64,000 nt of DNA from Faucicola osloensis_D (GCA_020041925.1 CP083409.1); one strand, 5' to 3'. Shown: positions 26,001-35,383, counted from the stretch's first letter. Numbers and translations: made by a program. The notes: generated from the letters alone by a model not told the origin.

Positions 26001-27062
26001 TCAGCGTATTTGGTGCTTCCATTGTTGAATACGAACTTGGTTGGCAAGTGATGTCAAACTATCATCAATAATATCGCTAACTAATTTTTCTAGCGCAGGG
26101 CTAGTGACGTCAATTTGCACCAAGCTTTTGGCGATTTCTTCATACATCAGCGTGAGCGTTTGCGGTTTGGTAAGGTTGGTGGTCAAGCTTAATGTCAGAT
26201 TTTCCCCAATGTGTTGTCCGATGCTGTGCATTTGGTTTTCTATCAGACTACCAGCAATCGGTATCAAGCGTAATATGCGGTGCAGCTCGGGCGTATCGGT
26301 CAGCGCTTGCTGAATGGCGACGCCCACTTGTTCTGCCAATGGTTTGGCAAAGATGGCAGGATTGGCGGGCGTGGATTGTAATAACGGTGTGGCCTCTTGC
26401 TGCAGTACTTCGACAATGACCTTTTGTATGTCATCTCGATGCTTATCGATGATGTTTTTGACCAACTGCCCATCGGTGTTGCTTATTTCGGTGCGGATAT
26501 TGTCAATCGCAGTTAAAATCACCCGATCAGAAATCTCTTCCATAATCATTTGATAATAAAATTTGATCGTGGCAAGCCAACTGGCGGGCAGAACTTTGTA
26601 GCCCAGCTCGTGCAGACGATAACCAATCACGCCAACGCGCAGCAGTCGTAATGCGCGCAGCTGTGGTGCACAGCCCAACACTTCATACCAATGCACGAAT
26701 GGAAAGAAAAACCAGCGGTAATAGCGTTTTTGGGCGATGGCAATCAACCAGCGAACCACAAGCTCTGCTACCAAAAAGATGGTAAACAGCCCCCCTGCGA
26801 TTTTGAGCGGCTCGTGCCATCCTTGCTGATAACTGATGATACTGTCAAAAAACCCTAGCCAATTTGCTATTTTTGCCATAAAACTACTTAGCATCAAAGC
26901 GTCAAACCCCATCAGCAGCAAGTCCAACACAATGGCAACCATCATGATGGTATCGTAGGCTAACTGCCAACGACTGGGTTTGGCAGGGTGAGCAGCCAGA
27001 GGTTGGCTAATATTCGGGCTTGGCGTTGGGCTGGATTTTGGGTCTAAATTAGCAGTTGGCAT
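26001..27062 (-). CDS. Membrane protein with a voltage-sensor-like N-terminal half
   Basis: Unrecognised 353-residue protein. A proline-rich N tail (1-30) precedes about four hydrophobic segments (about 35-60, 85-115, with RYYRWFFFPFVHWYE between). Next is an amphipathic segment with arginines every third residue, RALRLLRVGVIGYRL (about 140-154), as in S4 helices of voltage sensors. No pore helix or selectivity filter follows. Residues about 180-340 are helical and soluble-looking, with repeated acidic/hydrophobic heptads and several SDI/SLT motifs near the end. Homologues are known to me only as conserved membrane proteins of Moraxellaceae. It stands alone between minC and the acyltransferase gene. 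Confidence 0.7.
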   Translation of the reverse strand: MPTANLDPKSSPTPSPNISQPLAAHPAKPSRWQLAYDTIMMVAIVLDLLLMGFDALMLSSFMAKIANWLGFFDSIISYQQGWHEPLKIAGGLFTIFLVAELVVRWLIAIAQKRYYRWFFFPFVHWYEVLGCAPQLRALRLLRVGVIGYRLHELGYKVLPASWLATIKFYYQMIMEEISDRVILTAIDNIRTEISNTDGQLVKNIIDKHRDDIQKVIVEVLQQEATPLLQSTPANPAIFAKPLAEQVGVAIQQALTDTPELHRILRLIPIAGSLIENQMHSIGQHIGENLTLSLTTNLTKPQTLTLMYEEIAKSLVQIDVTSPALEKLVSDIIDDSLTSLANQVRIQQWKHQIR

Positions 27063-27210
27063 AAAAAAGTGCTCAAAATGGGGTCAATAACGCAAAAAAT
27101 GTGAGTGAGGACAAGGTAGGTAAGTCATACCTTGCATGGCTTACCTGAGATTTTAACTAGTAGTGTAATTAGTGATATGTCACTAGTTATTTGTGGCTAG
27201 TAATGTGTTG

Positions 27211-28179
27211 CTAGGGATGACGGGTAAAATCATCGAGCATGGCTTGGATACGTTGATCTTTTTGCTGCCACAAGGCATCAAGCCAACGGTACATATCTAT
27301 TTTGGTTTGTTCATCCTGCTGGTATTTGCCATCCATGAGCCGCCGTAGCAAATCATCTGGCAATGCAATTTTTTGAATATCGACCCCGATGCGTTTGATA
27401 TTACCTTGCCACAAATCCTGATAGGTAGGAATACCGTCAGGATACACAATCGTCATATCAAGCACGGCGTCTAAATCGTCACCCAACGCACCCAATGCAA
27501 GTGCAATGCCGCCCGCTTTGGGTTTTAGCAAATGTTGATAGGGCGATTGTTGCAAGTCACGTTTTTTTTCGGTAAACCGCGTGCCTTCGATAAAGTTAAG
27601 TAAGGTAAAAGGCTTGTCGAGTAAGTTTTGACAAGCGCGTTTGGCTTCGATGATATCGCGGTCTTCTAGCGCTGGATTTTTAGCAATCGCTGTTTTCGAG
27701 TAGCGTTTCATCATCGGAAAGTCTAAAAAATAAAAGGCTTGCCCCACAATTGGGATATACAGTAGCTCGTATTTGGCAAAAAACCGCGTTAACGGCAGTC
27801 GGTTTTCACTGATATATTGGATGACAGTCGTGTCGACCCACGATTGGTGATTACTCAGCAAAATATATTTGCCATTGACCGACAAGTCATCAGGCAGGTT
27901 GACGCGAAAATCAATATCGGGCAGGATGTTTTCAATCAAACGATTGTTGGTGTTGATCCAGTGATTGGCTATTTTTAACACGGATTTATCTGCCAATGTA
28001 TGACCCGTTAATGTTTTTACTGCGCCCATCGCCCAAAGCGGTAGACTAAACAGCACTGAATTGCCTGTAATAGTGCCTGCCGCCATCGCTAAGCTGGCGT
28101 TTTGCGCCAAAGGTAATGATGTTTTACGCAGTTTATTTAACGTGTTTTTGAGCAATGATGGTTTATTGTTATTTGTCAT
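27211..28179 (-). CDS. Lysophospholipid acyltransferase family protein (PlsC/YihG-like)
   Basis: Membrane acyltransferase of 322 residues, expected to acylate lysophosphatidate or a similar lysolipid. The catalytic HX4D motif is in LLSNHQSWVDTTVIQ. The glycerophosphate-binding motif is FIEGTRFTEKKR, and the KPKAGGIALALGAL stretch matches motif IV of the YihG/YcsR-like subgroup. A hydrophobic N-terminal segment (about 25-50) probably anchors it. ATG 28179 with GGGAG about 7 bases upstream is preferred over the TTG-initiated longer frame. The neighbours give no pathway clue. Confidence 0.88.
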   Translation of the reverse strand: MTNNNKPSLLKNTLNKLRKTSLPLAQNASLAMAAGTITGNSVLFSLPLWAMGAVKTLTGHTLADKSVLKIANHWINTNNRLIENILPDIDFRVNLPDDLSVNGKYILLSNHQSWVDTTVIQYISENRLPLTRFFAKYELLYIPIVGQAFYFLDFPMMKRYSKTAIAKNPALEDRDIIEAKRACQNLLDKPFTLLNFIEGTRFTEKKRDLQQSPYQHLLKPKAGGIALALGALGDDLDAVLDMTIVYPDGIPTYQDLWQGNIKRIGVDIQKIALPDDLLRRLMDGKYQQDEQTKIDMYRWLDALWQQKDQRIQAMLDDFTRHP

Positions 28180-28733
28180 ATCTGGCTCCCACAAAGCTTA
28201 CTCAAAAAAGCTTATTTGAATGAGATATAAGGAAAAATACTTGGCTTCATTAACTTGGCTTCGTTAACTTGGCTTCGTTAATTGTAAAAATAAGTGTTAG
28301 TTTAGCAAACGTCAAAAATGTTCACTAATAAATTTTTCTACACTGCCAACCACAAATCTTTCGAGTTTATTGGTGCTACGCTACAAATCCCAGTAAAGTT
28401 GATTGTCAAAAATTTTTTTTAAAAATTAACAAGTTATTAAATAATTTATGGATAATAGGTTGACTATGCAGCATGGGTTTCAACAAAATCACAAAGCATT
28501 TAATATATAAAAATAAATAATATAAATAATGAATACTTGAAAATATTTTGTAACAAATTATGCCATCCTACAACATCCTTAAGACAAATCATTACATATA
28601 AAGAAAAAGTTTATTGCATAATGAGCTCAATCACAAAGCAACTGAGTATTGTCAGATTTATCTGGCAAATGAGATAAAAACAACAAGTTGGTGCGTGACA
28701 ATTATAACTAGAGGAATTCAAAGGAGATTACTC
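28180..28733 (+). other. Long AT-rich intergenic region upstream of the OmpA-type lipoprotein
   Basis: About 550 bases between divergent genes with no gene I can support. It contains the 14-base tandem repeat at 28239-28280 and a very AT-rich stretch at about 28400-28560. An AAGGAG at 28721-28726 is the ribosome binding site for the lipoprotein. TATAAC at about 28704 could be a -10, which would give a short leader. An open frame running in from 28614 lacks a start signal and is not counted. Confidence 0.5.
28239..28280. repeat. Tandem repeat, three copies of a 14-base unit
   Basis: Three head-to-tail copies of ACTTGGCTTCGTTA at 28239-28252, 28253-28266 and 28267-28280. Only one base differs, in the first copy (A for G). 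It is 60 bases upstream of the acyltransferase start, in the divergent promoter region. Confidence 0.95.
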
Positions 28734-29384
28734 ATGCGTACTAAATTATTAGCAGCTACTTTGGCATCAGGTGTTATCTTAACAGGTTGTGCCACAACGC
28801 CAACTGGTACGACAACAACAGGCATTACCAACAATAAAGCGCTTCTTGGTGGTCTATTAGGGGCAGCCGCGGGGGCGGGTGTTTCAAAAGCAACAGGCGG
28901 TGAAAGAACCGGTCGTGATGCGGCAATCGGTGGTGTACTAGGTGCAGGCGTGGGTTACTACATGCAGCAACAAGAAGCTAAACTTCGTGCGCAAACTGCA
29001 GGATCTGGCGTGACGGTAACCCGTGACCCAGTAACTAATAACATTAACTTGTCTATCCCTGAAGCGGTAACTTTCCGTGTTGGTGATTCTACCATCCTAC
29101 CTAACTTCTACACGACATTAGACAAAGTTGCTACCACATTACGTGACTATAATCAAACTAATATTCAAGTAAATGGTTATGCCTCAGTGGAAGGTGATGC
29201 AAATAGAAACCAACAATTATCACAGCGCCGCGCATCAGCAGTCGCTAATTACTTAGTCAATCGTGGCATCTCTGGTAACCGTATCAGCGCTATTGGTCGC
29301 GGTGAAACAACACAATTTGGCTCAAGCTATGAACCAAACCGCCGTGTAGAGATGACTATCCTTGCACCCCAGTCAGTTAACTAA
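28734..29384 (+). CDS. OmpA-family lipoprotein with glycine-zipper (YiaD-like)
   Basis: Outer-membrane lipoprotein of 216 residues predicted to bind peptidoglycan. The lipobox is VILTGC at the end of a 20-residue signal. A glycine-zipper region (about 40-80: GGLLGAAAGAGVSKATGG, GGVLGAGVGYYM) follows. The C-terminal OmpA domain (about 110-216) has NIQVNGYASVEGDANRNQ, the family arginine motif LSQRRASAVANYL, and NRRVEMTIL. ATG 28734 with AAGGAG 8 bases upstream decides the start. Length and order match YiaD of E. coli (219). It is monocistronic, with its own terminator. Confidence 0.92.
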   Translation: MRTKLLAATLASGVILTGCATTPTGTTTTGITNNKALLGGLLGAAAGAGVSKATGGERTGRDAAIGGVLGAGVGYYMQQQEAKLRAQTAGSGVTVTRDPVTNNINLSIPEAVTFRVGDSTILPNFYTTLDKVATTLRDYNQTNIQVNGYASVEGDANRNQQLSQRRASAVANYLVNRGISGNRISAIGRGETTQFGSSYEPNRRVEMTILAPQSVN

Positions 29385-29440
29385 TCAGTCGGTCAACTAA
29401 TCAAGTCAAGCTAGATGATATTTTCATCCGCGCATTGATA

Positions 29441-29471
29441 AAAAAGGCACCTTTTATAAGGTGCTTTTTTT
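29441..29471 (+). terminator. Rho-independent terminator after the OmpA-family lipoprotein
   Basis: Stem GCACCTT (29447-29453) / AAGGTGC (29458-29464) with a TTAT loop, A run before and T run after. It can serve both strands and so also the convergent DUF1877 gene. Confidence 0.9.
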
Positions 29472-29504
29472 GGTTCAAAAAATAAAAAAAGGACCATATC
29501 GACG

Positions 29505-30005
29505 TTATAAAATACTCACCACAATATTATTGCCATTGTCTAAGGCATCATTATAAAAAGCCAATAACTCATTATATGAAGCTAGCAATTCTTTATCCAA
29601 GTTTTCCTTTTTGTCTTGCCAAATATTGGGTGGAAAAATAGCTTGCTCACGTAGTGACTTCATCGAGACTTTCTCTAAGCGTTTTTTAAAGTTAATTTGT
29701 TCTAAAGCATCAACGATTTCGACAATATGTGCCCACGGGGTAAAAGCAATGAAATCGGCCTCTTCCCTGTCACTAAAAGTTTCCACACCCACCACAAACT
29801 CACTAACAGGCTCATCAGGTACTGGTTGGGTGGCACTGTGTTTGGTTAACACAAAATGGATAATGTCCCACAGTTTGCCCAAATCTACCAATTGCGCTTG
29901 AGGCTGCTCACTGATGCTTTCAAGTAACGCGGTTCGCGCTGTATCAGTGGCATTTTGCAGTTGCTCGAGCAGGGCGTTATCGACCATCAAATATTGTGCG
30001 ATCAT
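29505..30005 (-). CDS. DUF1877 (YfbM-like) protein
   Basis: Cytosolic protein of 166 residues, the usual size for DUF1877/YfbM. Signs of the family are the N-terminal YLMVDNALLEQL, the central LVDLGKLWDIIHFVLTKH, and FTPWAHIVEIVDALEQI. Function is unknown in the family; no catalytic residues can be proposed. It is a single gene with its start at ATG 30005 and TAGGAAA upstream. Confidence 0.8.
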   Translation of the reverse strand: MIAQYLMVDNALLEQLQNATDTARTALLESISEQPQAQLVDLGKLWDIIHFVLTKHSATQPVPDEPVSEFVVGVETFSDREEADFIAFTPWAHIVEIVDALEQINFKKRLEKVSMKSLREQAIFPPNIWQDKKENLDKELLASYNELLAFYNDALDNGNNIVVSIL

Positions 30006-30177
30006 ACAATTTCCTAGTTATAAAGTAGCGAGATATTAGCGTAGTGGGATATGACAGTCCTATCACTTTATGTTAAGACAAGGACGACAAACGAGGATAG
30101 TATACCTCATACAGCAAGCGATTTTGACGATGTATTCACTTGAATTTAACCGACTCATTTAGCTAACTTATTTAACT

Positions 30178-30885
30178 TTAACCGATTAGGCCCGCTGACA
30201 TATTGATTAAGGACGCTAAAATTGCGGTATTAAAGAAAAATGATAACACACAATGGATGGTACCGATGATCCGACTTTGCTGGGTATTGAAGGCGATATC
30301 CGCTGTTTGACCAGATGTGCCAATGATGTAGGAAAAATATAAAAAATCCCAGTAGGCGGGGTCGTCATCATTAGGAAAATCTAGCATTTCTGTGTTTTTT
30401 TCTTCTTTAAGCAAGAAATACTCGTGGGTGTAATGAATAGCAAACATGGTATGGATAAACAACCAAGCCGTCAAAATCGTCATGGCGGTGAGCGCGATAT
30501 GAAACAGCATCAAAGCACCTTTGGCGTCCTTGCTTGCGCCCAACTCTACGACAATCGCCAGCATACTGACAATGGCTGTGACAAAAACCAAAATCAGCAT
30601 TAACACCGTGCCTTCGTCTTCAGCATGGGCTTTATCCAAAATTGCATTTTGATCGGCTTTATACATCATCCGAAAAATAGCCAGTAAATACACCCAAAGT
30701 CCGATATTCCAAGCCAGCAAAAATTGCGTCACAAACTTCAGTTTATCGTAGGCTACCGCAAACGTCCAATCTTTGGGCAATAGACCAACCAGCGCCGATA
30801 ATCCAAAATACACCACCACCATCGTGGCAAACCCTAACAGTAGCCGAGGGCGGCTTTGAAAAAAACGATAGATGTAACCGATCAT
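30178..30885 (-). CDS. DUF1345 family inner-membrane protein
   Basis: Integral membrane protein of 235 residues with about five helices. The DUF1345 signature region is clear: WDFLYFSYIIGTSGQTADIAF followed by RIIGTIHCVLSFFFNT. The function is unknown. It overlaps no gene, and 52 bases separate its start from the rluE stop, same strand, so they may be co-transcribed. Confidence 0.85.
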   Translation of the reverse strand: MIGYIYRFFQSRPRLLLGFATMVVVYFGLSALVGLLPKDWTFAVAYDKLKFVTQFLLAWNIGLWVYLLAIFRMMYKADQNAILDKAHAEDEGTVLMLILVFVTAIVSMLAIVVELGASKDAKGALMLFHIALTAMTILTAWLFIHTMFAIHYTHEYFLLKEEKNTEMLDFPNDDDPAYWDFLYFSYIIGTSGQTADIAFNTQQSRIIGTIHCVLSFFFNTAILASLINMSAGLIG

Positions 30886-30937
30886 GGCTGTTTTCTCATA
30901 GCGGTTTCCTTATGGCTGTCTACTCCCGGCTGTCTAA

Positions 30938-31642
30938 TCATGGCTGCCTGCGCCGGCTTGTTGGGTGCTTTGATGGTGGCGATTTAGGCATTAAAACGCG
31001 AGGTTTTTTGCGCGCTTGTGGTTTTGTCGTTGCCGCGGATAAAGGTTGGACACCCAGTCGCTTTAAATCGGCAGGTGATAGCGGTATTTGTGTGGATGCG
31101 CCAACCTCTAAATTTCCCAAGCTAAAGCCACTCGATGCCATGCGAATCAGCCGCAAACAGGGCAGTCCCACATGGGCCGCCATGCGACGCACTTGACGAT
31201 TTTTACCTTCAAAAATAGTAATGGCGAGCCATGTGGTGACTTTGCGTTTGGCAATCTTGTCAGGCGCTTGCCAAATATGCTCGGCAATTTGTGCTTCGCT
31301 TAGCCGCACAACTTCGGCAGGTAAGGTGATACCGTCTTTGAGTGGCACCCCTGTTTGTAGTTGCTGTAGCTGGGCATCGCTTGCATCGCCTTCCACTTGT
31401 ATCCAGTAGGTTTTGCCTTGTTTTTTGCCTGCATTGGCTTTGGGTGGATGAGTCAAGGCTTTATTAACCTGCCCATCAGCGGTTAGCAGCAGCAATCCTT
31501 CGGAAGTGGCATCTAATCGCCCCGCCACGCGTAAGCTTTTATCGCTAAAATAATCGCTGAGCGTTGCAAAGTTGTTATTGTCATCGCTGCGAAATTGGCT
31601 AAGTACGCCATAGGGTTTGTTAAATAAAATCAGTGTCGGCAT
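30938..31642 (-). CDS. rluE: RluE-like 23S rRNA pseudouridine synthase
   Basis: RsuA/RluE-family pseudouridine synthase, 234 residues. The catalytic Asp lies in GRLDATSEGLLLLT. The N terminus LILFNKPYGVLSQF and the motif EGKNRQVRRMAAHVGLPCLRLIR are those of RluE, which modifies U2457 of 23S rRNA in E. coli. The start at ATG 31642 follows family alignment; the frame extends upstream to a GTG at 31681 but no good ribosome binding site favours either. The C-terminal 35 residues are a basic, proline-rich extension (RKKPRVL, TSRRRQP), possibly aiding RNA binding. Confidence 0.88.
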   Translation of the reverse strand: MPTLILFNKPYGVLSQFRSDDNNNFATLSDYFSDKSLRVAGRLDATSEGLLLLTADGQVNKALTHPPKANAGKKQGKTYWIQVEGDASDAQLQQLQTGVPLKDGITLPAEVVRLSEAQIAEHIWQAPDKIAKRKVTTWLAITIFEGKNRQVRRMAAHVGLPCLRLIRMASSGFSLGNLEVGASTQIPLSPADLKRLGVQPLSAATTKPQARKKPRVLMPKSPPSKHPTSRRRQP

Positions 31643-31894
31643 GGTAGAGGATGACAAGTGAGTGAAAAAAGCTAAAAACACATCGAGCAGTTGGCTGCTA
31701 AGTTGTTCAGTGTAAACGCTAATTTTGGCTATTGCAATTTGGTTATTGCAACAAAGTCACCGTTATAAACCACACCGCCCAACGCCATACATATTTTGCA
31801 AAATTGTACCAAATTGTGCAAAAGGATAAGCGCGTATTTTTGGCTAAAAACAAGGTATAATAATCCGTTCATAAAACTACAATAATACTGACAT

Positions 31895-33133
31895 ATGTCC
31901 TATCACTATCAATTTACCAGCGAGTTTGACTGGCGCTCGCAGACACAGTGGCAGACGCCTGATACGCCCTTTATGCACTTTGATTTTTGGCAAGCGCTGA
32001 TAGATGCAAAGCTGATTGGTGGGCGCAGCGATTGGTGGGTGCAGTATGTGCAGATTGTCGATGACAGCGCTCAACTGATTGCCGTGATGCCCGTGTTTAT
32101 CAAAAAGCATCACCAAGGCGAATATGTGTTTGATTTTAGCTGGGCAGAAGCCTTTGAGCGCTATGGTAGAAATTATTATCCAAGATTGGTGACAAGCGTG
32201 CCCTTTACCCCCGTCACCGGCGAGCGGATTTGGGTGGCACAAGGCAAGTCATTAACAGCGCCACTGTATCAGACCTTACTACAAGCGATTGATGAATTGG
32301 CGAGTCGCTATCAAGCATCCACTTGGCACGGACTGTTTTTCTCCCCAAAAAATGTCCAAGCGTTGCACAATATGCCCAATCTTTGCGAGCGGCTAAGCTG
32401 TCAGTTTTTATGGCAAAATCGCAATTTACAGGATAAAAAATGCGCCAATTTTGATGAGTTTTTGGCAACATTAACTGCCAAAAAACGCAAATCAATTAAA
32501 GTGGAACGCCAAAAGGTGCTTAAACAAAATCTAAGTTGTCAGGTTAAAATCGGTGACGATATCACCGAGGCGGATTGGGCAGTTTTTTATCAATGCTATG
32601 CCATGACCTATCTGGTCAGAGGACGGCAGCCGTATTTGAACTTGGCATTTTTTAAGCAGCTTGGGCAGACTATGGCAGACAAGCTGATGCTCGCTCAAGC
32701 GCATAACGCGCACGGTGATATCGTGGCTTGTAGTTTGTTTTTTTTCGATGACGATGCCACTATCAGCACGTTATATGGTCGCTATTGGGGCTGCCTAGAA
32801 GACTATGATTGTTTACATTTTGAGCTGTGTTATTACCAAGGTATTGAGTTTGCTATCAAGCAAGGCCTTCGCTACTTTGACCCTGGTACCCAAGGGGAGC
32901 ACAAGTTGATTCGCGGCTTTTATCCGGTGTTGACCCATTCGTTACACCGCGTCTACGACAAGGTGTTTGCCCCTGCGATTGCCCAGTTTTGCCAAGACGA
33001 ACAGTACGCTATGTTGGCGTACCAAGCCGATGCGATGACCGCGTTACCTTTTAATGACACCTATAAAAGCCAATTTTTTGGCGATGTTGCCGCGCAAGGC
33101 ACCATACCCGATAATGAGTTTTTGAAAAAATAA
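31895..33133 (+). CDS. FemAB-like acyltransferase (DUF482/peptidogalycan family)
   Basis: GNAT-fold protein of 412 residues in the DUF482 (PF04339) group. Features include FMHFDFWQALIDAKLIGGRSDWW near the start, the basic tract AKKRKSIKVERQKVLKQ, and the C-terminal substrate-site motif RYFDPGTQGEHKLIRGF. The family is often annotated in peptidoglycan biosynthesis, but that role is unproven. Its TAA stop overlaps the ATG of ubiC (TAATG), so the two are translationally coupled. Confidence 0.87.
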   Translation: MSYHYQFTSEFDWRSQTQWQTPDTPFMHFDFWQALIDAKLIGGRSDWWVQYVQIVDDSAQLIAVMPVFIKKHHQGEYVFDFSWAEAFERYGRNYYPRLVTSVPFTPVTGERIWVAQGKSLTAPLYQTLLQAIDELASRYQASTWHGLFFSPKNVQALHNMPNLCERLSCQFLWQNRNLQDKKCANFDEFLATLTAKKRKSIKVERQKVLKQNLSCQVKIGDDITEADWAVFYQCYAMTYLVRGRQPYLNLAFFKQLGQTMADKLMLAQAHNAHGDIVACSLFFFDDDATISTLYGRYWGCLEDYDCLHFELCYYQGIEFAIKQGLRYFDPGTQGEHKLIRGFYPVLTHSLHRVYDKVFAPAIAQFCQDEQYAMLAYQADAMTALPFNDTYKSQFFGDVAAQGTIPDNEFLKK

Positions 33134-33708
33134 TGATAAATGTTGGTCTAAACCTAAACCTGGCTAGCACGCATTTGAGTGCGGCACACAAACAGCAGAT
33201 ACCGCCGAAACTCATCCCTTGGCTGACGTCAACAGGGTCGCTCACCGCCAAATTTGAAGCTTTATCTCAGCATAAACTCATCGTACAGCCGACGTTTGAA
33301 GGGCGGCAAACCTTGTCCCTGAGCGAAAAGCGCCAACTGCAGTTACCGCTTGGGGTGAGCCAATCGGCTTGGGTGCGCGAAGCCTTATTATTTGGCAAGC
33401 CTAATCAAGATGCGTGGGTGGTGGCGCGGTCTGTATTTCCGTTTGCCAGCCTCATTGGTAATGCGCGAAAACTGGCAAATCTGGGCACAACACCGATTGG
33501 CTATCTACTGTTTCGTCGGCATGGCGCAGTGATGACCAATCGCTGGATTGATGTGACAGCGCAAGGCTGGCGGCGCACCACCCTTTACCAGTGGCAAGGC
33601 AGGCATTTTTTGATTAGTGAGACTTTTTTACCGGCATTTGAAAATAGTCTTATGGGCGAAGAAGAAAATGGCATGATTCATGTCAGTAGCGATAAAGGCG
33701 AAGGATAA
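33133..33708 (+). CDS. ubiC: UbiC chorismate--pyruvate lyase
   Basis: Converts chorismate to 4-hydroxybenzoate, the first committed step of ubiquinone synthesis; cytosolic. Length is 191 residues (E. coli 165). Conserved parts are SAWVREALLFGKPNQDAWVVARSVFP, LANLGTTPIGYLLFR and the C-terminal RTTLYQWQGRHFLISETFLP, which supplies the lid and the active-site Glu. It starts inside the stop of the FemAB-like gene. ubiA, usually next, is not adjacent; a terminator follows at 33756. Confidence 0.92.
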   Translation: MINVGLNLNLASTHLSAAHKQQIPPKLIPWLTSTGSLTAKFEALSQHKLIVQPTFEGRQTLSLSEKRQLQLPLGVSQSAWVREALLFGKPNQDAWVVARSVFPFASLIGNARKLANLGTTPIGYLLFRRHGAVMTNRWIDVTAQGWRRTTLYQWQGRHFLISETFLPAFENSLMGEEENGMIHVSSDKGEG

Positions 33709-33755
33709 GTACAAAAACCATTGGTTGCTGTGCGCTAGTATTTAAATAGTTAGCC

Positions 33756-33788
33756 AAAAAAAGACAGTTAGGGTAACTGTCTTTTTTT
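33756..33788 (+). terminator. Rho-independent terminator after ubiC
   Basis: Stem GACAGTTA (33763-33770) / TAACTGTC (33774-33781), loop GGG, flanked by A7 and T7, so it may act in both directions. Confidence 0.92.
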
Positions 33789-33921
33789 ATGAAAATTTTT
33801 TGGATGGCGCGTTGTATTAATGAGTTTTTCAAACCAATATTAGTCAGGTGAGTAGCCGACGACAAGTAATAGGACAAATTCAGCCAAATGGCTGGATTAT
33901 TCACTAAAAAAAACCAAACCA

Positions 33922-33930
33922 TGCTAAACT
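33922..33930 (+). promoter_or_regulatory. Candidate extended -10 promoter of glyA
   Basis: TGCTAAACT at 33922-33930 resembles an extended -10 box, 57 bases before the glyA ATG. A -35 is not obvious (TTCACT lies about 19 bases upstream). No purine or glycine riboswitch fold was recognised in the leader. Confidence 0.35.
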
Positions 33931-33987
33931 AAGCCATATTTTCGGTTTTATCCGCCCATTTTTTGACTCACTTAAAAGGAAATTGCC

Positions 33988-35247
33988 ATGTTTAAAAATG
34001 TCACTATTCACCAGTTTGACGCTGAACTTGCCCAAGCGATGGACAATGAAGCCAAACGTCAAGAAGACCATATTGAACTGATTGCTTCAGAAAACTACTG
34101 TTCACCAGCGGTGATGGAAGCGCAAGGTAGCCAATTGACCAATAAATACGCTGAAGGTTATCCGGGCAAACGTTATTACGGTGGCTGTGAATATGTTGAC
34201 GTGGTCGAGCAATTAGCGATTGACCGTGCCAAAGAATTGTTTGGCGCAGATTACGCTAACGTACAGCCACACGCGGGTAGCCAAGCCAACAGCGCGGTAT
34301 TTTTGGCCTTATTAAAAGCGGGTGACACGGTACTTGGCATGAGCCTTGCTGATGGCGGTCACTTGACGCATGGTGCGCATGTGAACTTTTCTGGTATCAA
34401 CTATAAAGCCGTACAATATGGCTTAAACAAAGAAACGGGCATCATCGACTATGATGAAGTAGAACGCCTAGCCAAAGAGCACCAACCCAAAATGATTATC
34501 GCGGGTTTTTCTGCTTATAGCCAAGTGGTTGATTGGCAAAAATTCCGTGACATCGCAGACAGCGTTGGCGCATATTTGATGGTCGACATGGCACACGTAG
34601 CCGGACTGGTTGCTGCAGGTGTTTATCCAAGCCCTGTGCAAATCGCTGACGTTACTACCACCACCACCCACAAAACCCTACGCGGTCCACGTTCAGGCTT
34701 AATCTTGGCAAAAGCCAACCCAGAGATTGAGAAAAAACTCAACTCTGCCGTGTTCCCTGGCAACCAAGGTGGTCCATTGATGCACGCGATTGCGGGTAAA
34801 GCTGTGTGTTTTAAAGAAGCGTTAAGCGAAGATTTCAAAGCCTACCAACAACAAGTGGTTAAAAACGCCAAAGCCATGGCAGATGTCATCATGTCACGCG
34901 GTTATGATATCGTCTCGGGCGGCACAGAAAATCACTTAATGCTGATTAGCTTAATCAAACAAGAAATCACCGGTAAAGAAGCCGATAAATGGTTGGGCGA
35001 TGCCCACATCACCGTCAACAAAAACGCGGTACCAAATGACCCTAAATCACCGTTTGTGACGTCAGGGGTGCGTATCGGTACGCCCGCAGTCACTACCCGT
35101 GGGTTTGGTGAAGCGGAAGTAAGAGAATTGGCTGGCTGGATTTGTGATGTGCTCGATAGCCGCGGTGACGAAAACGTTATCGGCGAAGTACGTGAAAAAG
35201 TCCAAGCAATTTGCGCCAAACACCCAGTGTACGAGCAAACAGCCTAA
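33988..35247 (+). CDS. glyA: GlyA serine hydroxymethyltransferase
   Basis: PLP enzyme interconverting serine and glycine with tetrahydrofolate, the main source of one-carbon units; cytosolic. Length is 419 residues (E. coli 417). The PLP lysine is in TTTTHKTLRGPRSG. Other invariant parts are ELIASENYCSPAVMEAQGS, YYGGCEYVDVVE, NVQPHAGSQANSAV and VRIGTPAVTTRGFGE. AAAAGGAAA precedes the ATG. It is flanked by terminators on both sides, so monocistronic. Confidence 0.98.
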   Translation: MFKNVTIHQFDAELAQAMDNEAKRQEDHIELIASENYCSPAVMEAQGSQLTNKYAEGYPGKRYYGGCEYVDVVEQLAIDRAKELFGADYANVQPHAGSQANSAVFLALLKAGDTVLGMSLADGGHLTHGAHVNFSGINYKAVQYGLNKETGIIDYDEVERLAKEHQPKMIIAGFSAYSQVVDWQKFRDIADSVGAYLMVDMAHVAGLVAAGVYPSPVQIADVTTTTTHKTLRGPRSGLILAKANPEIEKKLNSAVFPGNQGGPLMHAIAGKAVCFKEALSEDFKAYQQQVVKNAKAMADVIMSRGYDIVSGGTENHLMLISLIKQEITGKEADKWLGDAHITVNKNAVPNDPKSPFVTSGVRIGTPAVTTRGFGEAEVRELAGWICDVLDSRGDENVIGEVREKVQAICAKHPVYEQTA

Positions 35248-35270
35248 TCATTGGCTATTAGAAAACGCTT

Positions 35271-35308
35271 AAAAAACCGCCTAAGTCGTGACTCTGGGCG
35301 GTTTTTTT
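35271..35308 (+). terminator. Rho-independent terminator after glyA
   Basis: A6 followed by CCGCC (35277-35281), pairing with GGCGG (35297-35301) and T7. The loop of about 15 bases contains the small complement AGTC/GACT. Confidence 0.88.
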
Positions 35309-35383
35309 ATGGCTAACATTCATTGATTGAGACGGCTCAAATGCGACGCTTTGACCCTCATATATTAGGCACTAGATTTTAAG

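Noticed and set aside
27118..27146. Hairpin AGGTAAGTCAT/ATGGCTTACCT downstream of the VSD-like gene's start and the acyltransferase end
   Set aside because: A stem forms but there is no T run on either strand; function cannot be argued from the sequence.
33988..35247. Antisense frames across glyA, proS and prfC
   Set aside because: Codon-bias shadows of strongly conserved housekeeping genes.
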